From contig NZ_JMIR01000019.1 in NCBI RefSeq assembly GCF_000714935.1, positions 80,282-144,281 on the forward strand: a stretch of DNA of 64,000 nucleotides, in the 5' to 3' direction. Source of the stretch: Tumebacillus flagellatus. Its GTDB lineage: Bacteria; Bacillota; Bacilli; Tumebacillales; Tumebacillaceae. The notes beneath the pieces are model-generated. The model did no database searches. It worked only from the letters and a program-made list of their open reading frames with translations, and was not told the DNA's origin. Both the position numbers and the translations under genes were made by a program. Of the stretch, positions 58,801 to 64,000 are shown piece by piece; the stretch's first letter is position 1; the number at the start of each line of letters is the position of its first letter.

Positions 58801-59499
58801 CGCCGCAAACTGCGACACCCGGTCGCCTTCGCCGATGCCGAACTCCTCCGCTTCCCAGCGGATGAAGTGCGTCAAACTTTTGTGACAGCCCATAACTCCC
58901 TTGGGCCGCCCCGTCGAGCCGGAAGTGTAGAAAATATAATTGAGATCGCCCGGTTCGTTGAACACGTCGAGATTCGTGGAAGGATAGGACGCCAGCTCCG
59001 CAAACGAAAACGCAGCGGCTTGAACATCGGACGTCGCCGCCATCTCGTGCGAATACAGCGCGTGGACAGGGTCCAACCCGACTGCCGGAATTTCGTCGGC
59101 GTACAGGGTTTGCACGTTCGTAAGCCCGGCCGCCGCTTTCAACTCCTGCAGCTTCCCGGCAAACGACGCCTGCGTGACCAACCACTTCGGCGCGACTTCC
59201 GAGACGATCATCGCCAGACGATCCAGCGGATACTTCGGGTCGAGCGGCACGAACGCCGCCCCCGCTTTCAAGATGCCAAGCAGCGACACGACCATTTCAC
59301 AGCTTCTCTCCAAGAGAACTCCCACGAGTTCCCCGCGCCCAACGCCGCGGTCGCGCAAGAAATGCGCCACCCGGTTCGAGCTTTCATTCAGTTCACGGTA
59401 GGTCACCTGTTGCGAGCCGAACGACACCGCCGTATGATCGGGGGTTTTTGCGGCCTGCTCATAGAACAAGTGATGAATGATTTGCGAATGTTCATTCAT
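49822..59499 (-). CDS. NRPS-B: A-T-C-A-T-C-A-T-C
   Basis: 3225 aa. The start is ATG 59499 (MNEHSQ) with GGAGG eight bases upstream. A-domain cores lie near residues 239, 1310 and 2388. Pocket residues read D-A-R-H-L-A-F-M-I for the first (nearly the first of NRPS-A) and D-D-I-Q-I-S-L-V-D for the second and third (identical to the third of NRPS-A). Carrier Ser residues lie near 590, 1657 and 2736. C domains carry HHIISDG (786), HHIITDA (1863) and HHIITDG (2931). It ends with the third C domain, with no A, T, E or TE after it, while NRPS-A begins with an A domain, so that C may act in trans on NRPS-A. First gene of the biosynthetic direction, with its own promoter. Confidence 0.94.
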   Translation of the reverse strand: MNEHSQIIHHLFYEQAAKTPDHTAVSFGSQQVTYRELNESSNRVAHFLRDRGVGRGELVGVLLERSCEMVVSLLGILKAGAAFVPLDPKYPLDRLAMIVSEVAPKWLVTQASFAGKLQELKAAAGLTNVQTLYADEIPAVGLDPVHALYSHEMAATSDVQAAAFSFAELASYPSTNLDVFNEPGDLNYIFYTSGSTGRPKGVMGCHKSLTHFIRWEAEEFGIGEGDRVSQFAALSFDACLRDLFVPLCHGGTVCLPPGDVLTDRAELVNWIEAEALTIIHCVPSVFRQLLAAAHEGMFPRLRRILMAGEVLEVKHVLQWMEIFGTRIELVNFYGSTETTMIKMFHRIDKRPTPGKPIPIGRAMKGAAPLILNEKNKLCGIGQVGEIYIRSPFLSLGYYKRPELTDEVFLQNPLRPLAEGADRVYRTGDLGRYLPDGNVEYIGRRDNQVKVRGIRVELAEIESAMVELPGVREAVVTARTEEEGDCTLIAYFTASDEQEVSVERLRANLQQKLPDAMIPSQFHLLAEMPLLPNGKVDRKGLQALAVEAKPERGRVYVEPRTETEQSLASIWADVLRVDKVGVHDSFFTLGGHSLLAMQVLSRVREETGVRVTLQDFFTKPTVEELAIHLDSVALADAIPPQHRIVRVPEQARYELSHAQSRLWFLQQLDPANVSYHMPYSVVLRGALDLGAFETAVQRMAARHEILRTVFVEEDGVPYQVIREHGTLPISYEDLTHLSAAEQVERTRNWTAEDARTPFSLTEGPLMRMMLLRTGADEFLFYLNTHHIISDGWSTGLFVQEVAELYHALLHGQEADLQPAALRYVDFAAWQNEQLAAGQLDNEEAYWLNTLAKPLPTLNLPLDFERPAVLTDTGAQFRYPLDAGLVEQAREFAAGEEASLFMVMLAAYHLLLHRLSGDEDIIVGTPTAGRTARELESLLGVFINMLSIRAHFDRDASFRSLLQQVKARCLEAFDHQTYPFDRLIEKVQPERDLSRSAVFSTMFVFENTPFALQLPGLEVSPAEIHRLSSQFDLALKVLEHDGETSLYFEYNPDLFLPSTVAKMAEQYVMLLAFVLNDAEQGLYEADLLTAADRQVYADMNDTDAAYDLNHLLLDAFVEQAEAHPERIALSEPSTGRMMTYGELHRRSNQLAHLLRAEGVQRNQLVAVMMERSIEMLVSMYGVLKSGAAYVPIDPEYPAQRIQYMLTDSGANILLTKRAYLDRTGAEGSLSAKPFLMEETQFYQGMPTSMPEPVGTPDDLAYMIYTSGSTGQPKGVLIQHRAILNRLVWHQEIFGATPEDVVVQRTTVSFDDSVIELFWPLRHGARLSIMAHEVVLDSHRLIEQLIQERATYIQFVPSLLAVVLSALQEMPARERPPLHTIILSGEALPAKLVEQWFQVYPGTKLANLYGPTEAAVDVSFIIYEGPQSHITIGRPVANTQLYVLNPKRRLCPVNVTGELYVGGVQLALGYHNKPEKTAEAFLPNPLPGTFGERLYRTGDSVRLLPDGTLDYLGRVDNQVKIRGIRTELGEIEEVLLQAADVNLAAVIARKAAGGDYTLFGFYTASRGVEAGELKEHLRAKLPDHMIPPRLVQLDEMPLTPNGKADRKALQVLAAEVAVEQQADYIAPSTPTELAVASIWSELLGREQVGAGDHFFEMGGHSLLLMQVNSRLRKTFGIGLELKDLFAYPTLTELASRVDERLQADAEGTGEKTNLSASGLAARIEPAALQPHYELSHAQKRLWFLYKFDPDNVAYHVNLNIRLKGTIQIDLLSLAFDEMIRRHSSLRTVFREVDGEPRQFVQPFSKFHVEFEDWRVFEREEQEQRLRAKLRETESTPFDLGDGPLMRAMLYQTGEAEYRFLLQKHHIITDALSRDLFLRELQEVYAALAEDRSPNLPQVDLQYVDYAEWQARQVESGVFAKEQEHWVGVLAKPLPVLDLPTDFPRPDVQTYNGGLVMQVLSDDLVQRVRKAAQQEGVSLFMFLFAAYVRLLNHLSGQDDLVVGTTIAGRTSEELENVFGFFVNTLALRVRMDGLQTPGELVQAVKQAALDAYEHQSVPFDLLIERINPERDMSRSPIFSTMFQYEVGMAGGLHGEQFQLELTENPFEVLTSKFDLQLNLMDFEEQGVHLFFQYNSDLFLRETVEKFTDLYLQVLENFAGDRTVPFGAAALLTEGDRAVYARMNDTEAAYDNEGLLWEAFAEQAEAHPERVALSEPETGRMMTYGELHAASNRLAHFLREQGVARNQLVAILMERSLEMMVGLYGILKSGAAYVPIDPEYPAERIRYMLEDSGARVLLTKQGYRELAEGTQTVLFMEQGERDLAHFPSTLPPRVGTPDDLAYMIYTSGSTGQPKGVLIQHRAILNRLHWHQETFRATAEDVMIQRTTACFDDSVIELFWPLRHGAKLSIMPQSVVLDPQRLIQQLLTERATYMQFVPSLLAVVVSALQEMPPEARPHLRTLIVSGEALPSKLVEQWFTLYPTGTQLANLYGPTEAAVDVSGAIYEAPHTLITIGAPLANTQLYVLNAHGQLCPVRVKGELYVGGVQLALGYHNKPEKTAESFVPNRLPNTPGDRLYRTGDAVRLLPDGTLEYLGRVDNQVKIRGFRIELGEIEEVLTQHAAVEMAAVIARKGPDGNNSLFGYLTASGELEVSALKDHLRTKLPDYMVPPRLVQLDVMPLTPNGKVDRHALEAFAAQDSFELVSEYVAPSTPTEEKLAGIWSELLKREQVGVRDNFFDLGGHSLLAIQILNRVRSDLNTALELKDLFANPTVDALAAAIDERLQAGGTASSLVIPKAPESADYPLSNAQRRLWLLYKLNPASRAYNIPLEIAIKRPLQVKLFEKALHQLAERQAVLRTVFVEAAGEPRQKVLPKSNIRPFYKDLSAQSPEEQEAFIRETIALANSRPFDLTRGPLVRTLLFKRGESDYHFYLNVHHIITDGWSNELLAREHAALYEALVNGEEASLPQLPVQYVDYAAWQEQEAANGRFAGDEAYWLDTLAKPLPVLNLPTDFPRPAVRTDQGAVLWWSIPREITLSLRERAAAEEVSLYTLLLAGYVLFLHEQTGQRDLIVGTPIAGRVAEELESVIGFFVNTLAIRARLDGVTNGRELVQRVKEQFLSAYEHQGMPFDLLIERLNPERDLSRTPVFSTMFTFRQFLEAVSPLYEPLQETDTEVSKFDLTVTIQEEREHLRIAFEYSTDLFQKATVETFARALESALASLAVDPAALVLE

Positions 59500-59572
59500 C
59501 GCAGTTGCCTCCAATACGTTTTCTTACCTCTGTTCTTCCTTGCCTGTTCCCATTAACCAAATTGATATCATC

Positions 59573-59601
59573 AGTATAGGTCGTTAAACTTAGACTGTCT
59601 A
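59573..59601 (-). promoter_or_regulatory. Promoter of NRPS-B
   Basis: Minus-strand TAGACA (59601-59596), 17 bases, TATACT (59578-59573). Both hexamers and the spacing equal those of the MFS operon promoter. Confidence 0.72.
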
Positions 59602-59631
59602 GATCAAGTGAATCAGATTTAAACTAGTCTA
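59591..59631. promoter_or_regulatory. Two related palindromes at the NRPS-B promoter
   Basis: TAGACTGTCTA (59591-59601), a perfect 11-base palindrome covering the -35, and TAAACTAGTCTA (59620-59631), an imperfect one. Their centres are about 30 bases apart, near three helical turns, as expected for cooperative sites of a dimeric regulator. Confidence 0.45.
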
Positions 59632-59640
59632 ACTCCAATA

Positions 59641-59670
59641 AAAAAACGCCCCGTCGCAGAGGCGTTTTTT
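59641..59670 (-). terminator. Terminator of the second spore-coat operon
   Basis: Arms AAAAAACGCC / GGCGTTTTTT around a 10-base loop. It works on either strand and separates the coat operon from the NRPS-B promoter. Confidence 0.88.
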
Positions 59671-59685
59671 TCCCGATCTACAGGT

Positions 59686-60816
59686 CTACACTTTGCTTCG
59701 TTGGAACAGCTTCTGATACGCCGCCAACGTCTCTTCCGCACACCGTTTCCACGTAAACTGCGACGCTTGCTGCAGCCCGTCGGAGCGCATCTTGGCTTGC
59801 AGAGCTTCGTCGTTGAGCACTGTGACCATCTTCTGGGCGAGGTCGTACATGTCGTGCGGGTTGATCAACTGCGCCGCTTGACCTGTGACTTCCGGAATCG
59901 AGGACGTGTTCGACGTGATCGTCGGCGTGCCGCACGCCATCGCTTCGAGCGGCGGCAGGCCGAAGCCCTCGTAAAACGACGGATAGACGAACAGGTTCGC
60001 CGCCGCGTACAGATACGGGAGCTCCAGAACCGGCGCAAATCCGGTGAACACCACTTTCTCCTGCAAGCGCAACGCGTCGACCAGCATCGCCGTGTCGTCG
60101 TAATCGCGCGCTTCCTTGCCGACGAGGACGAGTTTGTAGTCGGACGGGATGTCGTGCTGGATTTCGTAGAAGGCGTTGATCAAGCCCTTGACGTTCTTGC
60201 GCGGCGAGAACCCTCCGATATAGAGGATGTAGCGGGAGTCGATGCCGAACTTCTCCCGCACGTACTTCCGCGCTTGCGCTTTGTCGATCGGGCGGTACAC
60301 GCTCTCCGGCGCTTCGTATGTCACGACGACTTTGTCGTCGGGCAGTTGGAAGATGCGCTGGATGTCGCGCTTGGAGTGCTCGGAGACAGTGATGACCAAG
60401 TCGGATTGCTCCATGATGCGCGGCATTTCGCTCAGGAAGATCTTCAGATACCCGCGCCCGACCGTTTCCGGGTAGATGTAGGGGATGAGGTCGTGGACGG
60501 TGACGACGTTGAGGCAGCCCTTCGTCGCGGGGAGGCCGATTCCGTTTTGCGGGACGTGGTAGATGTCGATGTGCTCTTGCTCCACGCTCATCGGGATATG
60601 CACTTCTTCCCAGAACTTATCTTTGCTGCGTTCAATCGAATTGAACACTTCGTCGACGGAAGGGTCGAGGTTTTTATATTCATCGCCCGGCCAGAAAAAC
60701 CGGTATTCGTTCATTTTATCGAGCATATGCAAATTCTTGACCAGTTGGTACGTGTAGGTGCCGATCCCCGTACCCCGATACCAGATGGCGCCTCGTGCGT
60801 CTACTCCAATCTTCAT
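59686..60816 (-). CDS. GT4-family glycosyltransferase, CotSA-like
   Basis: 376 aa with the GT-B layout. The N-terminal domain opens MKIGVDARGAIWYRGTGIG; the C-terminal domain starts near 195 (YILYIGGFSPRKNVKGL, with Arg206/Lys207 for the nucleotide phosphate) and has the retaining GT4 E-x7-E pair Glu283 and Glu291 (YEGFGLPPLE). It should transfer a sugar from a nucleotide donor, possibly GDP-mannose made by the 8822-9895 gene. It is last in a three-gene operon after two cotS-like genes, 17 bases downstream, matching the cotSA-cotS pairing of B. subtilis. Acceptor unknown. Confidence 0.9.
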   Translation of the reverse strand: MKIGVDARGAIWYRGTGIGTYTYQLVKNLHMLDKMNEYRFFWPGDEYKNLDPSVDEVFNSIERSKDKFWEEVHIPMSVEQEHIDIYHVPQNGIGLPATKGCLNVVTVHDLIPYIYPETVGRGYLKIFLSEMPRIMEQSDLVITVSEHSKRDIQRIFQLPDDKVVVTYEAPESVYRPIDKAQARKYVREKFGIDSRYILYIGGFSPRKNVKGLINAFYEIQHDIPSDYKLVLVGKEARDYDDTAMLVDALRLQEKVVFTGFAPVLELPYLYAAANLFVYPSFYEGFGLPPLEAMACGTPTITSNTSSIPEVTGQAAQLINPHDMYDLAQKMVTVLNDEALQAKMRSDGLQQASQFTWKRCAEETLAAYQKLFQRSKV

Positions 60817-60833
60817 CGTGTCACTCCTTCACG

Positions 60834-61898
60834 TCAGCGGATCTTGCCCTCTTTCAACACATAGCGGGCTCCTTCTTCAAATTCGCGAAAAAAACGCTCC
60901 CGGCGCTGCCGCTGCTGTTCCCACTTGCGCAGACGGGATTCCAACACGTCGGCAGGGCGGTTTTTTTCCACGAATTGATAGCGGGCCACTTCGTAGAGAT
61001 CTTGCGGGAAGCGAAGCATCGCATGCACCAGGCGTTCTTCGCCCGGATGCGGCTCGGCGCGTTCGTAGTACGATTTGAGGATAAAAAAAGCCGTGCGGGC
61101 GTCCCACTTGTCGCTTTTCATGTTGCGCAAGATCAGCGACGCGAGGTCGTGTGCGCGGATGTCGGAGATCGAATAGTCGAAGTCGATGATCGCGATGCCG
61201 GGCTTGGCGTGCTCCCCGGTGATCAGCACGTTGTGGTGCGCGTAGTCGTGATGGCAAAACCCCTGCCACTCCTGTTCTTCCTTGGAAATTTCTTCGTAAC
61301 GCGAAGAGAGCAGCAGCTCCACGGCGCGGGACGCTTCTGTGATACCATATGCGGCCGCGTCGGCATACATGTTGTCAAACGGCGTCCCGCCCTGTTCCGC
61401 CAAGACCTGCCACGACCGCAGTTCTTCCATGCGTTCGAGAAAGTGTCCCGTCCATGAGCCCCACTGCTCTTTGCCGATGGAAGCGGCGGTCGGCGGGGGG
61501 TGAAACCCGCGGGTCGCGCGGTGGAAATCGGCGAGCCCGCGGGCGGCGAGGGTTAAGTCGTAGATGTGGCTGTAGCGGCTTTCGCGGCCTTGGAGCCATT
61601 CCATGACGAAGTATTTGACGTCGTCCTGCTTGACGTAGAGGGCTCCGTCGCGGGTGGGGATCAAGCCCGGCACGTCGAAGCTCTGCTCTTTGACATGCTG
61701 CATGGCGGCGAGCGAATAGTCGAGTTCGCCGTCGGTGAACTTGAATTTTTTTAACGCCAGGACGCCAAGCGACGTGTCCAAGCGCACCACTTTGCGCACC
61801 GATTCGGCTTTGTACACGTCAAACCCGTACGCGTCCAGCACATCCGGCGCAAATCCGCATTCCTCCAGCGCTTGTGAGATCGTCGTCCGTTCGGCCAT
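60834..61898 (-). CDS. cotS: CotS-family spore coat protein, kinase motifs intact
   Basis: 354 aa, usual length. ATG 61898 is chosen after GGGGAG; a TTG one codon earlier is possible. The catalytic loop is CHHDYAHHN (His217, Asp218, Asn223) and the metal site is AIIDFDYS (Asp239, Asp241), so the aminoglycoside-phosphotransferase-like active site is complete. Second gene of the operon; gaps of 18 and 17 bases to its neighbours. CotS proteins sit in the spore coat; whether they phosphorylate anything is not settled. Confidence 0.88.
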   Translation of the reverse strand: MAERTTISQALEECGFAPDVLDAYGFDVYKAESVRKVVRLDTSLGVLALKKFKFTDGELDYSLAAMQHVKEQSFDVPGLIPTRDGALYVKQDDVKYFVMEWLQGRESRYSHIYDLTLAARGLADFHRATRGFHPPPTAASIGKEQWGSWTGHFLERMEELRSWQVLAEQGGTPFDNMYADAAAYGITEASRAVELLLSSRYEEISKEEQEWQGFCHHDYAHHNVLITGEHAKPGIAIIDFDYSISDIRAHDLASLILRNMKSDKWDARTAFFILKSYYERAEPHPGEERLVHAMLRFPQDLYEVARYQFVEKNRPADVLESRLRKWEQQRQRRERFFREFEEGARYVLKEGKIR

Positions 61899-61916
61899 CA
61901 AGCTCCCCTCCCGGCT

Positions 61917-62945
61917 CTACAGAGAGGTCGGGAAGACGTCGAGACATGCCTTCCACGCATCCAGTTTGGCGACTTCTTGGTGCATTTTTTTCACGGAGCC
62001 CTCCGGCGAGTAACGGTGCGAGAGGAAGCCGCGCTCCACGGCGCGCCAGTAGCGTTGCGGGAAATAGAGCACCGCTTTGAGCACTTCCAGTTCGTCGGGG
62101 TGGAGCGGGTCGACGGTGTGGTAGGTGCTCAGGATGAGGTCGGCGGTTTCCGGATTCCAGTCGCTGCGGCGGAGCATCTTGCGCAGGAAGCGGGCGAAGT
62201 CGTGAGCGCGCAGTTCGTGGGCGCAGTAGTCGAAGTCGATCACTTGCATCACGCCGTCCGGGCGGCGGATGAAGTTGTGGTACGTGAAGTCGCCGTGCAC
62301 GAAGCCGCGTTGGGAGCGTTCGCGGTAGAGCACGTCGAGGTAGGGCGAGGCTTTGAGCAGTTCGACGCCTTTGCGGGACATTTCGAGCATCGGTTCGACC
62401 GTTTCGAGAAAGGCGGCTTCCATTTCGTTTTGCGGTTCTTGGCCTTTCAAGCGGTCGTGGACGATGAGGATGTCGTTCAATTGGTCTTCGAAGCGTTCGA
62501 TCCAGCCGGCCCAGCGCGTTTTGATCGAGGCGTTGACGGAAGGCTCGAAGCCGCGGGAAGCAGCGTGCAGGCGGGCTTGGAGTTTGACGACTTCGATCAG
62601 TTCTTCGCGGCTGTGGACGTTCATCTCCTCTCCGTCGAGCCACGTGTTCAGAAACAGCAGTTCCTCGCCCAGATCGACAAACGGTTTGCCGTCGAGGGTT
62701 TTGATGAAGCGCGGGAGCTCTTGGAAGCCGTTGTGGTAGAGATGTTCTTGGGCTTCGTACATGAATTGCAGCTTCTCCGGTTTGTGGGAGACTTTCTTGA
62801 GGGCAAACACGCCCTTGTCGGTTTCCATGCGCACGACGGCGCGCACCGGCTCGGCGCTCAACACCTCCAACCCGTAGAGTTGTTGGAGATCCACTCCGGG
62901 GATCACAGTGCCAAGGTCGTATGTCAAACTGTCTTTCTTCGCCAA
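61917..62945 (-). CDS. CotS-family spore coat protein, kinase motifs intact
   Basis: 342 aa from TTG 62945, chosen because GAGGAGGG lies eight bases upstream and no in-frame ATG has such a site. The N-lobe (VRAVVRMETDKGVFALKKV) is followed by the catalytic loop FVHGDFTYHN (His217, Asp219, Asn224) and VIDFDYC (Asp237, Asp239). First gene of the coat operon, behind a sigma-K-like promoter. Unlike the two CotS-like proteins at 7.4-10.9 kb it keeps every catalytic residue. Confidence 0.87.
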   Translation of the reverse strand: MAKKDSLTYDLGTVIPGVDLQQLYGLEVLSAEPVRAVVRMETDKGVFALKKVSHKPEKLQFMYEAQEHLYHNGFQELPRFIKTLDGKPFVDLGEELLFLNTWLDGEEMNVHSREELIEVVKLQARLHAASRGFEPSVNASIKTRWAGWIERFEDQLNDILIVHDRLKGQEPQNEMEAAFLETVEPMLEMSRKGVELLKASPYLDVLYRERSQRGFVHGDFTYHNFIRRPDGVMQVIDFDYCAHELRAHDFARFLRKMLRRSDWNPETADLILSTYHTVDPLHPDELEVLKAVLYFPQRYWRAVERGFLSHRYSPEGSVKKMHQEVAKLDAWKACLDVFPTSL

Positions 62946-62996
62946 GTGATGTTCCCTCCTCAACCTCATCAGTCATTCCGTGGGATAGTTCCACCC

Positions 62997-63024
62997 TAGC
63001 CTATGTGGGCGGAGGAGAAAACGT
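62997..63024 (-). promoter_or_regulatory. Candidate sigma-K promoter of the second coat operon
   Basis: Minus-strand AC (63024-63023), 17 bases, CATAGGCTA (63005-62997): an exact match to AC-N16/17-CATANNNTA, about 50 bases before the TTG start. B. subtilis cotS genes are made late under sigma-K. Confidence 0.6.
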
Positions 63025-63054
63025 GAGGGGGTGTCTGGGGAGGGTTTTGTATCG

Positions 63055-63085
63055 AAAAAAAAGACCCCTGCACGCGGGGGTGCAG
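63055..63085 (-). terminator. Minus-strand terminator downstream of the CRISPR array
   Basis: A GC-rich hairpin (ACCCC/GGGGT or GTGCA/TGCAC pairing at 63064-63084) followed by eight T on the minus strand. Nothing but the array and a doubtful small ORF lies upstream, so it may end the CRISPR precursor transcript. Confidence 0.75.
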
Positions 63086-63135
63086 AAGTCATTTCGAATT
63101 TGTCAGGATCACTGTAGTGTGATCTTGAATCACCT

Positions 63136-63279
63136 TCATCGGAAGGTATTCCGCATGAAATTTATTTCCATACATTCTAATGCAATCCGCTTCGATGACC
63201 GATGCACTTGAAAAGAATAGGCTGCTACCCCAACGAGAGTTCCCGTGATACTTCCTTTTTTACGTGCAAGGTTTTCCAT
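63136..63279 (-). CDS. Possible small peptide (47 aa)
   Basis: ATG 63279 (MENLARKKGSITGTL) with a weak GGTGAT upstream. The product has a basic N-terminus, a short hydrophobic stretch and a basic C-terminus. No family recognised; the reading frame may be chance, and its position between array and terminator is the only context. Confidence 0.22.
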   Translation of the reverse strand: MENLARKKGSITGTLVGVAAYSFQVHRSSKRIALECMEINFMRNTFR

Positions 63280-63402
63280 TTTATCACCGTGCGATTCATT
63301 TAATATTGAGCCAAACAATACACCGCTTGACTTGTAGTTTCATCTTGCAAGAAAGTTTGCATAAAATCCACGTTATCTATATAAGCCTCTCACGCGCAAG
63401 CT

Positions 63403-63734
63403 ATTTCAGTCCTTATAATCGTGTCTAGGATTGTAACAGGCTGCATCCATTGCCTCCACAATTCTTGCGCAAATATTTCAGTCCCCTTGTAATCGGGTCT
63501 AGGATTGTAACGGACGAATTCGGACGTAAACGATTCGCGGCTCTCGTGTGTTTCAGTCCCCTTGTAATCGGGTCTAGGATTGTAACCGCTCGTTGTCGTC
63601 ATAGATGAGACTTGCAAACCAGAGTTTCAGTCCCCTTGTAATCGGGTCTAGGATTGTAACCTTGCGTGGTTTCGGTGTCACGACGCTTGTAAGCCATGTT
63701 TCAGTCCCCTTGTAATCGGGTCTAGGATTGTAAC
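63403..63734 (-). CRISPR. CRISPR array, five repeats and four spacers
   Basis: Repeats of 37 bases at 63475-63511, 63550-63586, 63624-63660 and 63698-63734; a degenerate 35-base copy at 63403-63437. On the minus strand the repeat begins GTTACAATCCTAGACC and ends GGGGACTGAAAC. The GAAAC end is typical of type I and III repeats and gives the transcript direction. The leftmost repeat has lost two bases and carries substitutions, as expected at the leader-distal end; 63475 has A in place of the first repeat base. Spacers are 37, 38, 37 and 37 bases. No cas gene lies in the window; they may lie to the right. Confidence 0.97.
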
Positions 63735-64000
63735 CGCCCGAATCATGCATAGAAAAACCTAGACACGGCGCGGCTTCTCGTGACTCTTAGAACGGTCGCA
63801 AATGCACATTTTTTCGAGGATCGACTTTTTGCTTCAAAACTAGGGGGGATCCTCGAAAATCAATTTCCCTAGACCTATTGTATCCCTTCCAAGTATAACC
63901 GATGCACCTCATGGAGAAAATAGCTGATTTTCGGCCTTGTGTGTCGCATTTTGAAAGTGCAGAGTGTCGCGGTCACTGTATATACAGCGATTCCCGTATA
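63735..64000 (-). promoter_or_regulatory. CRISPR leader with long hairpin
   Basis: The sequence flanking the intact end of the array. It contains TTTTCGAGGATC (63811-63822) and its exact reverse complement (63848-63859) around a 25-base loop, and near the window edge the palindrome CTGTATATACAG (63976-63987). No gene is seen in these 266 bases. Confidence 0.65.

Larger units (their letters stand above)
62946..63402. other. Intergenic stretch between the coat operon and the CRISPR array
   Basis: It holds the sigma-K-like promoter (62997-63024), a minus-strand terminator (63055-63085) and one weak small ORF (63136-63279). A small inverted repeat GATCAC/GTGATC lies near 63108-63125. The rest is AT-rich with no recognisable gene. 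Confidence 0.6.

Noticed and set aside
63390..63617. Minus-strand ORF of 75 codons with internal repeats.
   Set aside because: It is translated CRISPR repeat and spacer; the peptide repeat NPRPDYKG comes from the DNA repeat.
63976..63987. LexA (SOS) box.
   Set aside because: The E. coli box is CTGT-N8-ACAG and the Bacillus box is different; here the spacing is N4.

Overview
The window looks like chromosome of a GC-rich, endospore-forming Firmicute. A SpoVID homologue, four CotS-like coat proteins, a CotSA-like glycosyltransferase, sigma-K/sigma-E-like promoters and a quinol oxidase operon together suggest a Tumebacillus-like member of the Alicyclobacillaceae. The genus is inferred from gene content; no 16S or housekeeping marker is present.

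Layout. 1-2.8 kb: the start of a phosphohexomutase-like gene whose catalytic serine is replaced, a 50-residue membrane protein behind a sigma-K-like promoter, and a phosphodiester glycosidase plus membrane-anchored partner. 2.8-7.2 kb: a minus-strand quinol oxidase operon (ctaM-like, qoxA, qoxB, qoxC, qoxD). 7.4-13.2 kb: spore-envelope genes (CotS-like, mannose-1-phosphate guanylyltransferase, CotS-like, SpoVID). 13.3-16.7 kb: a CrtI-type FAD oxidoreductase and a PadR/HAAS/DUF4097 envelope-response operon. 16.9-20.0 kb: a plus-strand RND exporter of SwrC type.

20.0-59.5 kb: a large hybrid NRPS-PKS locus. Minus-strand transcription order is NRPS-B (A-T-C-A-T-C-A-T-C), then MFS exporter, Asp/Glu racemase, NRPS-A (A-T-C-A-T-C-A-T-C-A-T-KS), AT-T-C-A-T-E, KS-AT-DH-KR-ACP and a stand-alone C domain. 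A plus-strand SyrP/TauD-like dioxygenase sits between NRPS-B and the MFS gene. Specificity residues read by eye give Thr for the last A domain of NRPS-A and Phe (followed by an E domain, hence D-Phe) for the next protein. One A domain is Asp-like, three share an unassigned code, and the two opening A domains are near-identical. A colinear reading is a peptide of about seven residues ending in Thr, then one unreduced malonate-type unit, D-Phe, and one unsaturated C2 unit. No thioesterase is present, so the lone C domain is the candidate release enzyme. The KS and AT of one PKS module lie in two overlapping frames separated by a G8 run; one extra G would fuse them. NRPS-A and NRPS-B are duplicated blocks, and the NRPS-B and MFS operons share the same promoter hexamers. 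I do not recognise this assembly line as a described product.

59.7-62.9 kb: a second spore-coat operon (two CotS proteins with intact kinase-like motifs and a GT4 glycosyltransferase) behind a sigma-K-like promoter. 63.4-63.7 kb: a five-repeat CRISPR array read on the minus strand, its leader to the right; no cas genes lie inside the window. No tRNA, rRNA or insertion sequence was seen.
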